Positions 48,801 to 58,400 of a stretch of 64,000 bases of DNA are shown here, piece by piece. Below the pieces are notes generated by a model. It worked only from the letters and a program-made list of their open reading frames with translations, was not told where the DNA came from and made no database searches. The DNA is from Harmothoe impar (taxonomy: Eukaryota; Annelida; Polychaeta; Phyllodocida; Polynoidae): NCBI GenBank assembly GCA_947462335.1, contig OX381704.1:25753955-25817954 (forward strand), written 5' to 3'. Numbering within the stretch: position 1 is the first letter of the stretch; each line of letters starts with the position of its first letter. Both the position numbers and the translations under genes were made by a program.

Positions 48801-49986
48801 GAGGCATACCATAGTAGCCCAATTATACCTTTGTATTGGGAAAAAGGTGTTAAAACATATGTTGTTATCTTTATTGTGTGAAGCCCTTGTCTCAGACTGG
48901 ATAGAGTAATTCTACTATCATAATAACGGGTATTTGTATCACATTTTTGTCACATATTAACTTTAAGTCAACTATATGTCTTATAATAGATGAATAGTCA
49001 TATCATAGACACACATATATTTATGGTACATGGACAATTTGGCCAAAGGACGATTTGGACACAGGACGATTTGGACACATTTCTTGATTTGGACAAAAAT
49101 GGACAGTGGGGTGGTGGATACTAGCGCGCTGCACCCGTTCCCGATGCCCAAGTCAGGGATCCGCCCGCACCCCACCTCCAACACGAAAAAAAAGGGAATT
49201 ACGAAAAAAATAAGTTATGTTATAGTTATATAGCCATTCTTGTGACAAAGTAGACCTAATAGTGTTGTACATAATTGAGTAGTAACACAACTGTATCATG
49301 CATGTTAACCTCAGGAAACTCGGCGACACGGAGACAAGCACTGGGGAGTTTAATCTTTGATGTTTTAATTAAACGTGCACTATCCTATCCCCGTGTATAT
49401 CCTCACACAGCTATGTCAATATACTCAGTGTTTATGGCCTTGTCCGTGCGGCGACATAACAGTGACCTCCTCCCTGTGATCATCCCTCCCCTCAGTCCCA
49501 CCAGCTACGTAATGGGCGTGTACCTCTTTGCCCCTACATAGCCCATGGGGCATACCATCATATATGTACAAGACATACACCCCCTCCCCTCCTGCCCATC
49601 GCCCCTTACCCCACCTTGATCTGGAGGAAGAAGTTTGCCTTGTTCTGTAGATTCTGCAATTCGCTCAGCACCTGTGGATGGGGAGTGCGTGTGTAGGTGT
49701 GTGTGTGTGGGGGGGGGGGGGGGGGGATTAGGTAACATCAAAGACAATAAGTCGGGGATTAGTGCCGGGGTGAGCCGTGCGCGGCGCCACCATCCGCTTA
49801 CCTGTGCCGCTCGAAGGGCGAGCACGGCGCCACACATGTGGGCGGAGGGTGTGTGTGTGTAGGGGGCGGGGGTGAGCGGTTGCTGTCGGCAGAGCCGTGG
49901 GTGTTGGGGCGGGGGGGGGAGTTGGTCAGTTGGGGTGTCAAACATCTCCCGAAGCCGCGACTCGGTCAGCCTCCAGTGAGCCCCAC
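42862..49986 (-). CDS. Unrecognised multi-exon gene, divergent from the homeobox gene
   Basis: Exons read on the minus strand: 49986-49802 (acceptor CATGCAG, donor GTAAGC; contains WRLTESRLREMFDTPTD, a low-complexity Pro stretch, and MCGAVLALRAAQ), 49671-49615 (VLSELQNLQNKANFFLQIK, donor GTGGGG), 45214-45107 (acceptor GGTAACAG, donor GTAGGT; contains WGHFVQVHYLPRNMAEVY and VPGYGPVRMRVK) and 42942-42862 (acceptor CCTCACAG; TVTKAERHVRAISRLWMARV, ends at TAA). All junctions after the first exon are phase 0 and the frames are uninterrupted, which is hard to get by chance. The second exon looks helical, possibly coiled coil. The first exon may instead start at the ATG at 49837, making a product of 93 residues; otherwise it needs an upstream exon. 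More exons may sit in the 4.4 kb intron. I recognise no family. Confidence 0.6.
43848..43880. repeat. C run directly joined to a G run
   Basis: About 15 C followed by about 13 G, forming a perfect mirror hairpin. It is either a real foldback of homopolymers or an assembly junction. Confidence 0.8.
43899..44528. repeat. Inverted-repeat element with GGTGTGCGGCTGG ends and internal CCCTTGCTAGG repeats
   Basis: gggtgtgcggctgg at the left is mirrored by ccagccgcacacc at the right. The interior holds four or more units of (t/g)acccttgctagg followed by tttt(g)..caaaa. The Harbinger-like MITE of 43931-44233 is inserted in the first unit, so the elements are nested. Confidence 0.55.
43931..44233. mobile_element. 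G/C-run MITE, PIF/Harbinger-like, copy 1
   Basis: Ends GGGAGTGTTCATTTATTATT and mirror, with TTA on both flanks. The interior alternates long G and C runs with aaaattt and holds a central motif gcgcgttactatagttcaaa. A 3-bp TWA duplication and G-rich terminal repeat are features of PIF/Harbinger (Tourist-like) MITEs. No transposase. Confidence 0.8.
45585..45870. repeat. Copy of the TTAACCCTTTAAGGGC-ended MITE family
   Basis: Starts attaaccctttagtggttgc and ends gtcccataaaggct, with ccctggcgagt(t/a) repeated inside. It is decayed relative to 8624-8840. Confidence 0.5.
46068..46379. mobile_element. G/C-run MITE, PIF/Harbinger-like, copy 2
   Basis: Ends GGGAGTGCTCATTTTTTAAC and mirror, TTA on both sides. 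Same plan as copy 1 with the central catagtaacgcgcgggc motif inverted, so the element lies in the opposite orientation. Confidence 0.8.
46770..47851. mobile_element. 1.08-kb nonautonomous TA-flanked element with TCACTGTAAAAACAGTGTTTA ends
   Basis: The 20-base ends are perfect inverted repeats, themselves partly palindromic (cactgtaaaaacagtg), and TA precedes and follows. The interior is rich in short self-complementary phrases built on aaacatgttta and tctaaaca (47130-47210 and 47690-47770). No protein frame. Probably Tc1/mariner-like. It sits in the large intron of the unrecognised minus-strand gene. Confidence 0.7.
47852..49614. other. Intronic stretch without recognised exons
   Basis: AT-rich with homopolymer runs (G run at 47997-48011). 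A plus-strand open frame at 49275-49541 has no motif or splice logic that I can defend. 49034-49095 contains three short direct repeats of gacgatttggacac. Confidence 0.5.
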
Positions 49987-50003
49987 CTGCATGGCTTAGG
50001 TGC

Positions 50004-50034
<31 letters not shown>

Positions 50035-50464
50035 CCCGCGACACCCGCCTCCAGGTGCGGCGCCGGGAGGCGGGGTGACACTGACCCCCACCTGGCAGAA
50101 CAGACTCGGACCGCCGGACACTGGAGTCGTCCCTGCCTCCTGTCCACCTGAGTGAACGTCAAGACACCTGCACCCTGGAGGACGGCACCCACCCAGCTTA
50201 TAATCCCCGGAGGTACCGACCCACGGCATCAGTTCCCTCCAGCTCTCTACTGCAGATACCCATCTCCACAAGTATCCTTGACAAAGCTACACTTGGTCAT
50301 TCCCAAATACCTCAGCTGTACCGTGGATAGCCCTTGTACCTGTGGCACCGTTACCTGTGGATATCCCGTCCTGCTCACCACGTGTACTTTACAGTGGGAA
50401 CCACCTGTGGTCGTGACGCTGTGTAGGACAGTTTGTGTAGTACTCCCCTCACCTTATCAGCACC
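49680..50464. promoter_or_regulatory. GC-rich divergent promoter region with homopolymer and GT runs
   Basis: The space between the homeobox ATG and the first seen exon of the minus-strand gene is GC-rich, with gtgtgtgtgg followed by a G run (49699-49728), another G run (49908-49919) and a C/CA run (50004-50033). It likely holds the 5' end of both genes. I cannot place a TATA box or start site. Confidence 0.4.
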
Positions 50465-52959
50465 ATGCCGGCAGAGACAGCCTACACCGCGGGAGGCAAG
50501 CCCAAGAGGACCCGGGTCCAGTTTACAGCCAACCAGGTAAACATTGGTTAACATTCTGAGGAATATTCATTATAACTATTAATTGTTCTAGTGTATGTCA
50601 TATATTCCCGGCATAGATTACTTAACGCAGCGCGGACAGGAGCATGGATTATTAAAGCGCTGCCACTAGTAATTTTGTCATACTTTCTTTGAGTTGCCCT
50701 TTAGTTATGAATATATTATCTCGGATGTATATTGTTAATAATATTTGTGATCATATAACTTCTTTTTTTTTTGAATTTGTAGACGTGTATTTATTACAAT
50801 AAATTGAATTTCAAAATACAACATATTCAAAAAAAGGTTGTGTATGGTACATTCAAGTATAATATATAAGGTACATTATATTGATGTGTCTTTTGTACGG
50901 ACAAGCATTGTCAATCATTCACCCCAGATCAGTTTGTGGCGATATCCAACTATGTTTGCCCATAGTACCACTTTTGGGTACTTTTTTGGTAATTCATAAT
51001 ATTATGTGTGTTTTCTACTAAAGGCCTGTTTAACATGACATGCCACCAACCTTAAGGCTATTAAATCAGCCAATACTATACATGTATAATATTCGAGTAA
51101 TGAGAACATTATCCATAACCTCCCCTTTTTGTTCCCCAGTTGGAGGCCATGGAGAAGGTGTTCGGCAAGACCCAGTACCCGGATGTGACCGTCCTGGAGC
51201 TGCTCGCCGACAGACTCGACCTGGGCATCGAGAAAGTCTGCGTGAGTATTATAATATATTTGTAGAAATCTAGAGAGTGTTAGCTTGCTTTTTCCGCTGT
51301 CGAATGACCTGACCTATTCATTAGTAAGGCCGTAGACGGGACGTAGAGAAACCCGACGACAACCAACCAACGTACCTTTAATTATATTCATATTAATTAT
51401 CGAACTATCGTAGTATAGTAGAAACTTGATAAAATGATAAAATACATTTCTAGTTGGCCACCGATCACCGATGTCGGGAAGATGTGCCATATGTGGCCTG
51501 TGGGTGCATGGCGGGGTGCATGGCCACTTTGTAGACGTCATTGTACCTCATTGTACGTCATTGTGGGTGACTTTTGCCATTATCTTTACCATTTAATGAT
51601 TTTATCATCTAATGATCAAATAATTATTGTCACTGTTTCACGTTGTCCTACCTCGCTATTACAGACGTGGTTCCAGAACCGGCGCTCCAAGTTCCGGCGG
51701 GAGTCCAAGAAGGGCCACATTGACTGGATGCGGCATCAGCTGTTCACGGGCAAGGAACCCGATGTAGCGTCCGCCGAGGTGGCGCCATCTACACGGGACG
51801 CAGCCTCAGCGTCCCCGGAACACGTCCTGTCACACGTCAAGGCCAACGTCCAGCAGACTACGTCAGATGAGGAGGACCAAAGGCCGGCCGACTGTGGGCA
51901 CTCAAGGAGGTAGGTTCACAGTTTTTTGTTTTTATTTTTTCCGTCAAATATCATGACCATGCTCATTCAGATACATGTGAAGAGGAAACATTACTACTTT
52001 GGAGAAAAAGAAAGCAATTTGCATAATGGATCATAATCAATAACCCCGTCTAATGACTATAACCTATGATCCCAAGCCCCCATACCCATAGTCAAGGATC
52101 CGGGCCTGGGATAGACCATAATTATCTCCTATTGGAACCTAGTTTTACATATTTGGTCTCATCATAAATGTATTTGTAACTTTGCATATCAGTGGGTTCA
52201 TAGTAAAGTTACCCAATATCATGGTTATCATATTAATGGATATTAACCTTTAAAATCACTACCTACATGACCTTCAAATCAACCATGTAGCCTATTAACA
52301 GGCAGATGCATTGCCGGGATACCATGAGGGCCATGAGGGGGCAAGTTTTTTTTCTTATTTTAATGCCATGGGCCTCCGATTATAGTCAATGATTATTCTG
52401 ATTGTTAAACCATGCTTTCTATTTTCTGTTCAGGGTTGGCACCATCCCCTCTCCTCCACAGACCTCCGTCACGCCCTCAGACTGCTTCTCTATGAACTAC
52501 AACTACCCCCTCATCATGACGCCACCCATGACGCCACTCATGTCACCGCCCATGACGTCACACATGTCAGCATCCATGACATCACAGCACATGTCACCGT
52601 CCATGACGTCACATATGTCACCGTCCATGTCTCCACACATGACTTTGCCATTGGCGTCCCCTGAGATGGGTTTCCCGCGTTTTCCCTACACTACGTCACA
52701 CATGACGTCGACATCTACGTCAGATGCTTCGTCCCGGTTGTATGACTACACTAGCGGTTCCTATGGTAACACAGAAGCGTCCTGGTCGTGTGGCCAGTAC
52801 TACAACCAGCCCCCGGCATATGGAGACTACCACAGCGTCCCACAAGGCAGCATGACAGGAAGGCCTCTGACGTCATACGGCAGCACTTCCGGCCAGTACG
52901 ACTCGCGCATGTACAACTCGGCACCAGCGGCCCCACACCAGTACTCTGCTCCCGTGTAG
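50465..52959 (+). CDS. Divergent PRD-class (paired-like, Q50) homeobox transcription factor
   Basis: Four coding exons, all with GT/AG sites and matching phases: 50465-50536, 51140-51241, 51665-51909 and 52434-52959, giving 314 residues. The start has a good context (caccATG). The homeodomain covers residues 13-72: Y25 P26 D27 typical of PRD class, then WFQNRRSKFRR with W48, F49, Q50, N51 and R53. Position 16 is Met instead of Leu. Q50 separates it from K50 Otx, Gsc and Pitx; no paired domain precedes it. Introns fall between homeodomain positions 12/13 and 46/47, the second being a classic PRD-class site. A basic extension follows, then a linker, then a Met/Thr/Ser/Pro tandem region (repeats of MTSHMSPS) and a Tyr/Ser/Gly-rich tail ending APV. 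DNA-binding nuclear regulator by family; the specific orthologue is not recognised. Confidence 0.9.
52500..52640 (+). repeat. Coding tandem repeat in the homeobox exon 4
   Basis: Units related to catgacgtcacacatgtca recur about eight times, encoding Met-Thr-Ser/Pro repeats. Several contain TGACGTCA, a CRE palindrome. Confidence 0.7.
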
Positions 52960-53142
52960 TCACGTGATGATAATAAGAGACTTGAACAGCTGCATTTCCT
53001 ATAGCTTAGGTAGAAATATTAATTATAAATCCCGGATATTAATCTATGAACACTTGAAGTCATAGAAAGCTATAGGTTTACACGACTTTCCTTGTCATAT
53101 TGCCATTAGCTATGTAGATAACAAATAAGAGATCATATTGAT

Positions 53143-53148
53143 AATAAA
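53143..53148 (+). terminator. Possible polyadenylation signal of the homeobox gene
   Basis: AATAAA lies 184 bases after the stop codon; a second AATAAA is at 53498-53503. Confidence 0.4.
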
Positions 53149-53361
53149 TCTAGATAATTATATATTAAACAGCTTTATTTATATATCGGTACCAGAAAAC
53201 TATTACTTGTGTGAAATTATTGGATACCAGTTGAGTAGGCCTACAGTTGAAAGTATGCCATGTAGACCCATACACCTTCCAATGGAATCCAAACGTAGAT
53301 TACTATACATTGTATGTACATGTACTTCCACAGCGTAGATATTGTGTACATGACACATTTT

Positions 53362-53400
53362 TTCAGTGGGACGTTAAACTACACAAACAAACAAACAAAA
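53362..53400 (+). repeat. SINE/LINE-type 3' tail (gggacgttaaac, then caaacaaacaaa)
   Basis: The phrase cagtgggacgttaaactaca followed by (caaa)n is a common 3' end of invertebrate SINEs and their partner LINEs. No clear tRNA-derived head is seen upstream, so the copy is probably truncated. Confidence 0.5.
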
Positions 53401-53828
53401 TCTGAGACATATTTTCATAGTTTGTATGAGTAGGCATAGATCTATTCACGTGTGCCTCTAACTGGTATTGCCATATAGGCTTCCCTAGTGGGTCTTGAAT
53501 AAACGGTTCATTATCAAACACTACTTAGTCTGGTTTAATCAGAATATGTTACGGATTATCTCTCATTTCATGGTGAATACGAGAACCCATTGATTTAACC
53601 ATTAAACATTATTTAACCCCGTTAAATAACCCTCCACAGTATCTCATGGCCTTGGAAGTTATGGATATATAGGTTAGAACTTGTTCTTTTCAACTTAAAA
53701 TTGTCCATCATAATTACATGAAATCAACATAAGTGACGCTCGAATTGTTCACAATTTGAGTGAACCTATTCTGAGTACTGTACTACTGTACGCCTACATA
53801 GAGATTACCGGGTACCTGCTACTCGTGG

Positions 53829-54112
53829 TACTCGGTGGATTTTTGCGCGAGAGGGCCGAAAAAATGTTGGTCCCCCCCACGGGAGGGGTCGAAATTTTTT
53901 TGGTCCCCCCCTCGGGCAAGTCGAAATTGAGCGCGGCCGACCCCTTTGAGCTATAGTAACGCTAAAAAGGGGTGCAATTTTTTTGGTCCCCCCCTCAAGA
54001 GCGGTCCAAATTTTTTTGGCCCCCCCCCCTTCAAGGGGTCCAAATTTTTTTGGTCCCCCCCCCCCCAAATCCACCACCCCCCCCCCCCTGTTGTTAAAAA
54101 ATGACCACTCCC
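53829..54112. mobile_element. G/C-run MITE, PIF/Harbinger-like, copy 3 (left end missing)
   Basis: The right end (aacaacag complement, ending ccactccc before TTA) and interior match copy 2. The left 40 or so bases including the terminal GGGAGTG are absent. Confidence 0.7.
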
Positions 54113-54321
54113 TTAGGTAGTAGAGATGACAGGCAGCCTTATTATTAGCTGGGGGTGGAGGCACCCACTCACGTGATAAACACGCCAGTGAATTTTCACT
54201 CATGCGCATACATCCCATGTGTGTCCCACTCATGGGGTTTTAGGTTTATATGCGTGTAGCTGGATTATCAACGAATCAGATAACACCCTGCATTCACTGC
54301 AGAATTTTTAGGGTGCATTAA

Positions 54322-54622
54322 GGGAGTGTTCATTTATTAATTACAGGGGGGGGTGGTGAGATTTCGCGCGGAGGGGCGAAAAAAATTTACGCCCCCCCTC
54401 GAGAGCGTGTGTAACGTTTTGTGCCCCCCTCGCCGAAGGCGCCGAAAAATTTTCGCCCTCCCCCTTTGAATTATAGTAACACGCGGGCTTTTTGGCTCAA
54501 GAGGGGGGGGGGATTTTTTACGCCCCCCCCCTCAGAAGGGGTCGGAAATTTTTACGCCCCCCCCCCCCCCCCCGCAAACCCACCACCCCCTCCCCCCCTG
54601 TAAATAATAAATGAACACTCCC
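54322..54622. mobile_element. G/C-run MITE, PIF/Harbinger-like, copy 4
   Basis: Ends GGGAGTGTTCATTTATTAAT and mirror, with TAA on both sides (54319-54321 and 54623-54625), and the central tatagtaacacgcgggc motif. It lies in opposite orientation to copy 1 and is closest to it. Confidence 0.8.
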
Positions 54623-55129
54623 TAATATGTAACAGTTGATACCCATGTGACCGGTCGAAAGCCATCTAAATCAAAATATACAGAAAAATAGGGGGGCGCG
54701 TCCCTTGCGCCCCCCCCCCCCCCCCCCCCCCCCATGGATCCGCCCCTGGATGATTCTCTTAAGCATGATATGCCATAATATATATGGGGGAGCAGGGTAC
54801 AACATGCCTGACACATATTTATCTGAAGGGATACCCACTAGAGATGTTTCTTTGCTGAGAAATAATATGTTTTCCAAAATCTCCCGTAGCGTGAAATCAC
54901 TTCCTGTCCTGATTCGAGTTTTTTTTTTGTGATCTACTAAACTCTTTTGTATAAACGGGTTACACTAACCATACTACCGGTATCCAGAACAGGGCGCGAA
55001 ACCGGGACCTGGTGGTTTGGCCGCGAACCACGAACCTTGGTGTCTCTGCAATCTATCGCGAGATATTGACGCTAGACGTCTCCACCCGTGGGTCTGAATT
55101 ATATCTCTGTAAGCTTCAGCTCTCCATCA

Positions 55130-55447
55130 CTCTCCAATATCCACCGGTGGATAATGGCCGCCACCCATAGTTAGTCAATACCAAACCTCTGCTGGAGAGT
55201 GAAGGCTACGTTGGAGACTTGAGGCGCGCAGAGACTACTCTCTGCCGCAGACTGGTGTCTCTGCGGACCGCGCCTCCAGGGGGCGCCAAACTGTTTACTT
55301 CCGGAATTGCAAAACACACATCCACGTGTGTGATTGTTCAAGTCGTTTTGTTGAGTTATTTGACATAAGACACGAAAAAGGGCGCCTGGGAACTAAGGAT
55401 AAAGGTGCAGTCTTTGCTGATAAGCATAAATACACACCAAACTCAAC
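55130..55447 (+). promoter_or_regulatory. TMA16 promoter region with a CTCF-like motif
   Basis: CpG-rich sequence directly before the TMA16 ATG. CCTCCAGGGGGCGCC at 55273-55287 fits the CTCF core consensus. CACGTG (E-box palindrome) lies in ccacgtgtgtg at 55323-55328. No TATA box is seen, as is usual for housekeeping genes. Confidence 0.55.
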
Positions 55448-58400
55448 ATGGTAAGTTCACCTTCAGTGACAACGTGTAAAGTCTCCTTATTATCGCCCAG
55501 TGTAATGTACCCTGGCCTGGGCCTGGTGCAGTGGTCACTGACACTGTCACTGTGGTGCTAGTAGGCCTATACTGAATCTGGGACCTGCTGGCGAGGCCCC
55601 CAACTCTGCAGTCATTATGGTCCACCTTGATAATATCAACTAAAATGTAGACACCACCTAACCTAAGCCACTTACAGACACTGTTAGTATTAACTTCCTT
55701 GAAGATAGCACCAACCCCGCCCCTCATTTTATTGCCCTGCGAATTTGTCTTGAGACATTGGGTATCCAATCCAGCTGTGAGCTCATTAAAGAAGCCCTTT
55801 GTCGGCCTCGCCAGCAGGTCCCAGATTCAGTATAGTAGTGGTACGGGGCCCGGGAGGGGGGGGGGGTAAAGCCAGGGGGTAAAGATCACAATCTGGCCAC
55901 AGCTTACATAATAGAGCTCTTTCAGGTGACGTCAGTTCTAGCTGCGTTAGCCTCAGGAAGGGTGTTGAATATCCTCCCCACTCACGCTCCCATAGACAAT
56001 ACACTGTGCCGACTTGTCCCACTGTAGTAAATTGTCATTTTCTCTGCAACTGGTGGGCTAAATGATCTTATATGAGAGGACAGTATACTAGACATTCAAG
56101 GTATCATAGTGAGCTAACAATTGAAACGATTGGATGAATATAACTAGTGAAAATATGGTCTAGAATTAGGAGAATGGGAAGTATAGGCGCAACGCAGTGC
56201 AGGCAAGCCATGGCCGATTTTGAGATTATTCAGTTTCACTTTTCACTCAATTACACAAGAACCATTAAGGCCATCATTACTCTACTACACAGCATCATAG
56301 CAGAATACCAGGCCATCATGTAGAACTCTTGTTTACAAAGATTGGCTTAGGATAACTAGTGGAAACCTGAGGTGAAACTCAGGAGAAAGGGTTGAGCAGA
56401 CTGAAATAGCCACGGAACAATGCCTACAATTTTTTGCCTTCGTCATAAGCAAATAAGCTGTCATGGTCATTATATGCAACATTAATTAAATATATTAGAT
56501 GTAGATGGTCCCTGATGTCCACCCTTTCTAGACCTATGTTTTATCAGTTTGTGATATGGGTTGTTCTCATGTTATTAGAAGAAACATGACTATGTCCGGC
56601 TGGCTAGGAGTAAATGCAGTGAGTGAGAGGACCAGTGTATATCCAACATGGCGCTGCGGTCGATGAATACACATGCACTGAAAGAGCTCTATTAAAATGT
56701 CAATAACACATGTGTATGCTGTCTACTATCAACTGTTACTATGAACAATTGATTATTGGATGTGTTTTCATTTTTTGCCAAATTAATATGCAATTACACA
56801 TCCAAAGCACCAAGCTCAAAAGTTTGAATCAAAGCAACATAGGGGACTAGTCATTTCAATTCAATCAATTCAATTCAACTTTTTATTTCAGACTCAATAG
56901 TATTACAAAGGTCCATAGTATATAAAACACACAAACATATTATACAAGTATAAGAGTACGGTTATGGGATATAAAAGTGAATATACAGATCTTGATACCA
57001 GCCTTTCCATATATGGGATGTGTAGCGGATATCACTTCTTGTGGGGTCCACCATGCTTTTTATTAGTTCATTTTCAGAAGCTGTAAGTCGACATAGTAGA
57101 CTATAAACTAGTTTTCTGATAGTAGCACCACATGTTGGGAGACCACAGACAGCAAATGTCTCTCCAGCACGAGCATGTCTCGGTATCCCGAGGAGCATAT
57201 GTAAAGCATCATTATAAGCTACAGTTAACTTACGCATCGAGGCAATGTTATAATAGCACCATAGCTGAGCTGTATACAAAGGTGTACAGTAGGATCTAAA
57301 CAGCTGTATTTTTACCTCAGTACTACACATATGAAACTTCCTTACTAGCATGTTGCCCTGTGCATAGAGCATCCTTCGCTGTCGCATCATGTCTGCATCA
57401 TCCCTAAGTGTATTAGAGATGATGTGACCTAAATATTTCACCTCATCACATTCATTGAGTTGCACATTATTAAGGCTAAAAGAGGGAACCCTCATTTGTT
57501 TGTCCATAGGGATCGTACTATCATCAGTGCACTCTTGAGTGGGTTATAATTGATATCATTGTCAATACCATACTGACCACAAATATTTAACAAGTATGAT
57601 AGCCCATAACTAGCTGGGGTGAATATAACCAGATCATCAGCATACATCAGATGGTTTACAATATTTGTTCCATTCAAACAACCAGTTTTACAGGCATTTA
57701 GTCTGGAAGATCGTTCATCCATATATATATTAAATAGGTGAGGTGAGAGTATCCCACCCTGTCTGACACCATTACCAACAGTAAAATCTGCAGATATAGT
57801 ACTGCCCCATCTAATGGAAACCTTCTGAAAGGTGTACCAGTAAACTAGCATTCTTACAATATATCCAGGCACTCCGCGCTGAACTAGCTTATCGAATAGT
57901 TTAGCATGGTTTATCCTATCAAATGCCTTTGAGGCATCAAGAAAACACATAAACATAGTAGCATTAAGTGATCTGTACTTAAAGAACCAGTGACACGATC
58001 TTTCCGAATTCTCTTTTCCCTAACACTATTTAGATCATAACAAGTCCGTTTCCTTTACATATATAAGTGTCCTGACACTCTCACTGCAGCCATACAGTAG
58101 GCCGCCGCACCCTGCACTTCCACCAACACCCAGCCCACCTGGCCTTATCAGCCCTGGCCATCTTGTGACGTCACGGAGGGCGGCCAGATAAAGGTGCCCT
58201 CCATGTAGTGGTATAAATTACATAGACATATGTTTAATAGTATAGTCCATATGGTTATGGTCAAGGAATATCATAGCACAAGTAACAACAGTAGGAATTC
58301 TATGCATATATTATGTGTGACTTATGAAAGAATTGTGAATACCATTTAGATCTGGGCATTCAGAGAATTGTGAATACCATTCATTGTAGTGGAAGAGACA

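Noticed and set aside
49275..49541. Plus-strand frame of 88 codons near the homeobox gene
   Set aside because: No motif and no exon joins it in phase; it starts on a non-ATG codon context and overlaps the intron of the minus-strand gene.
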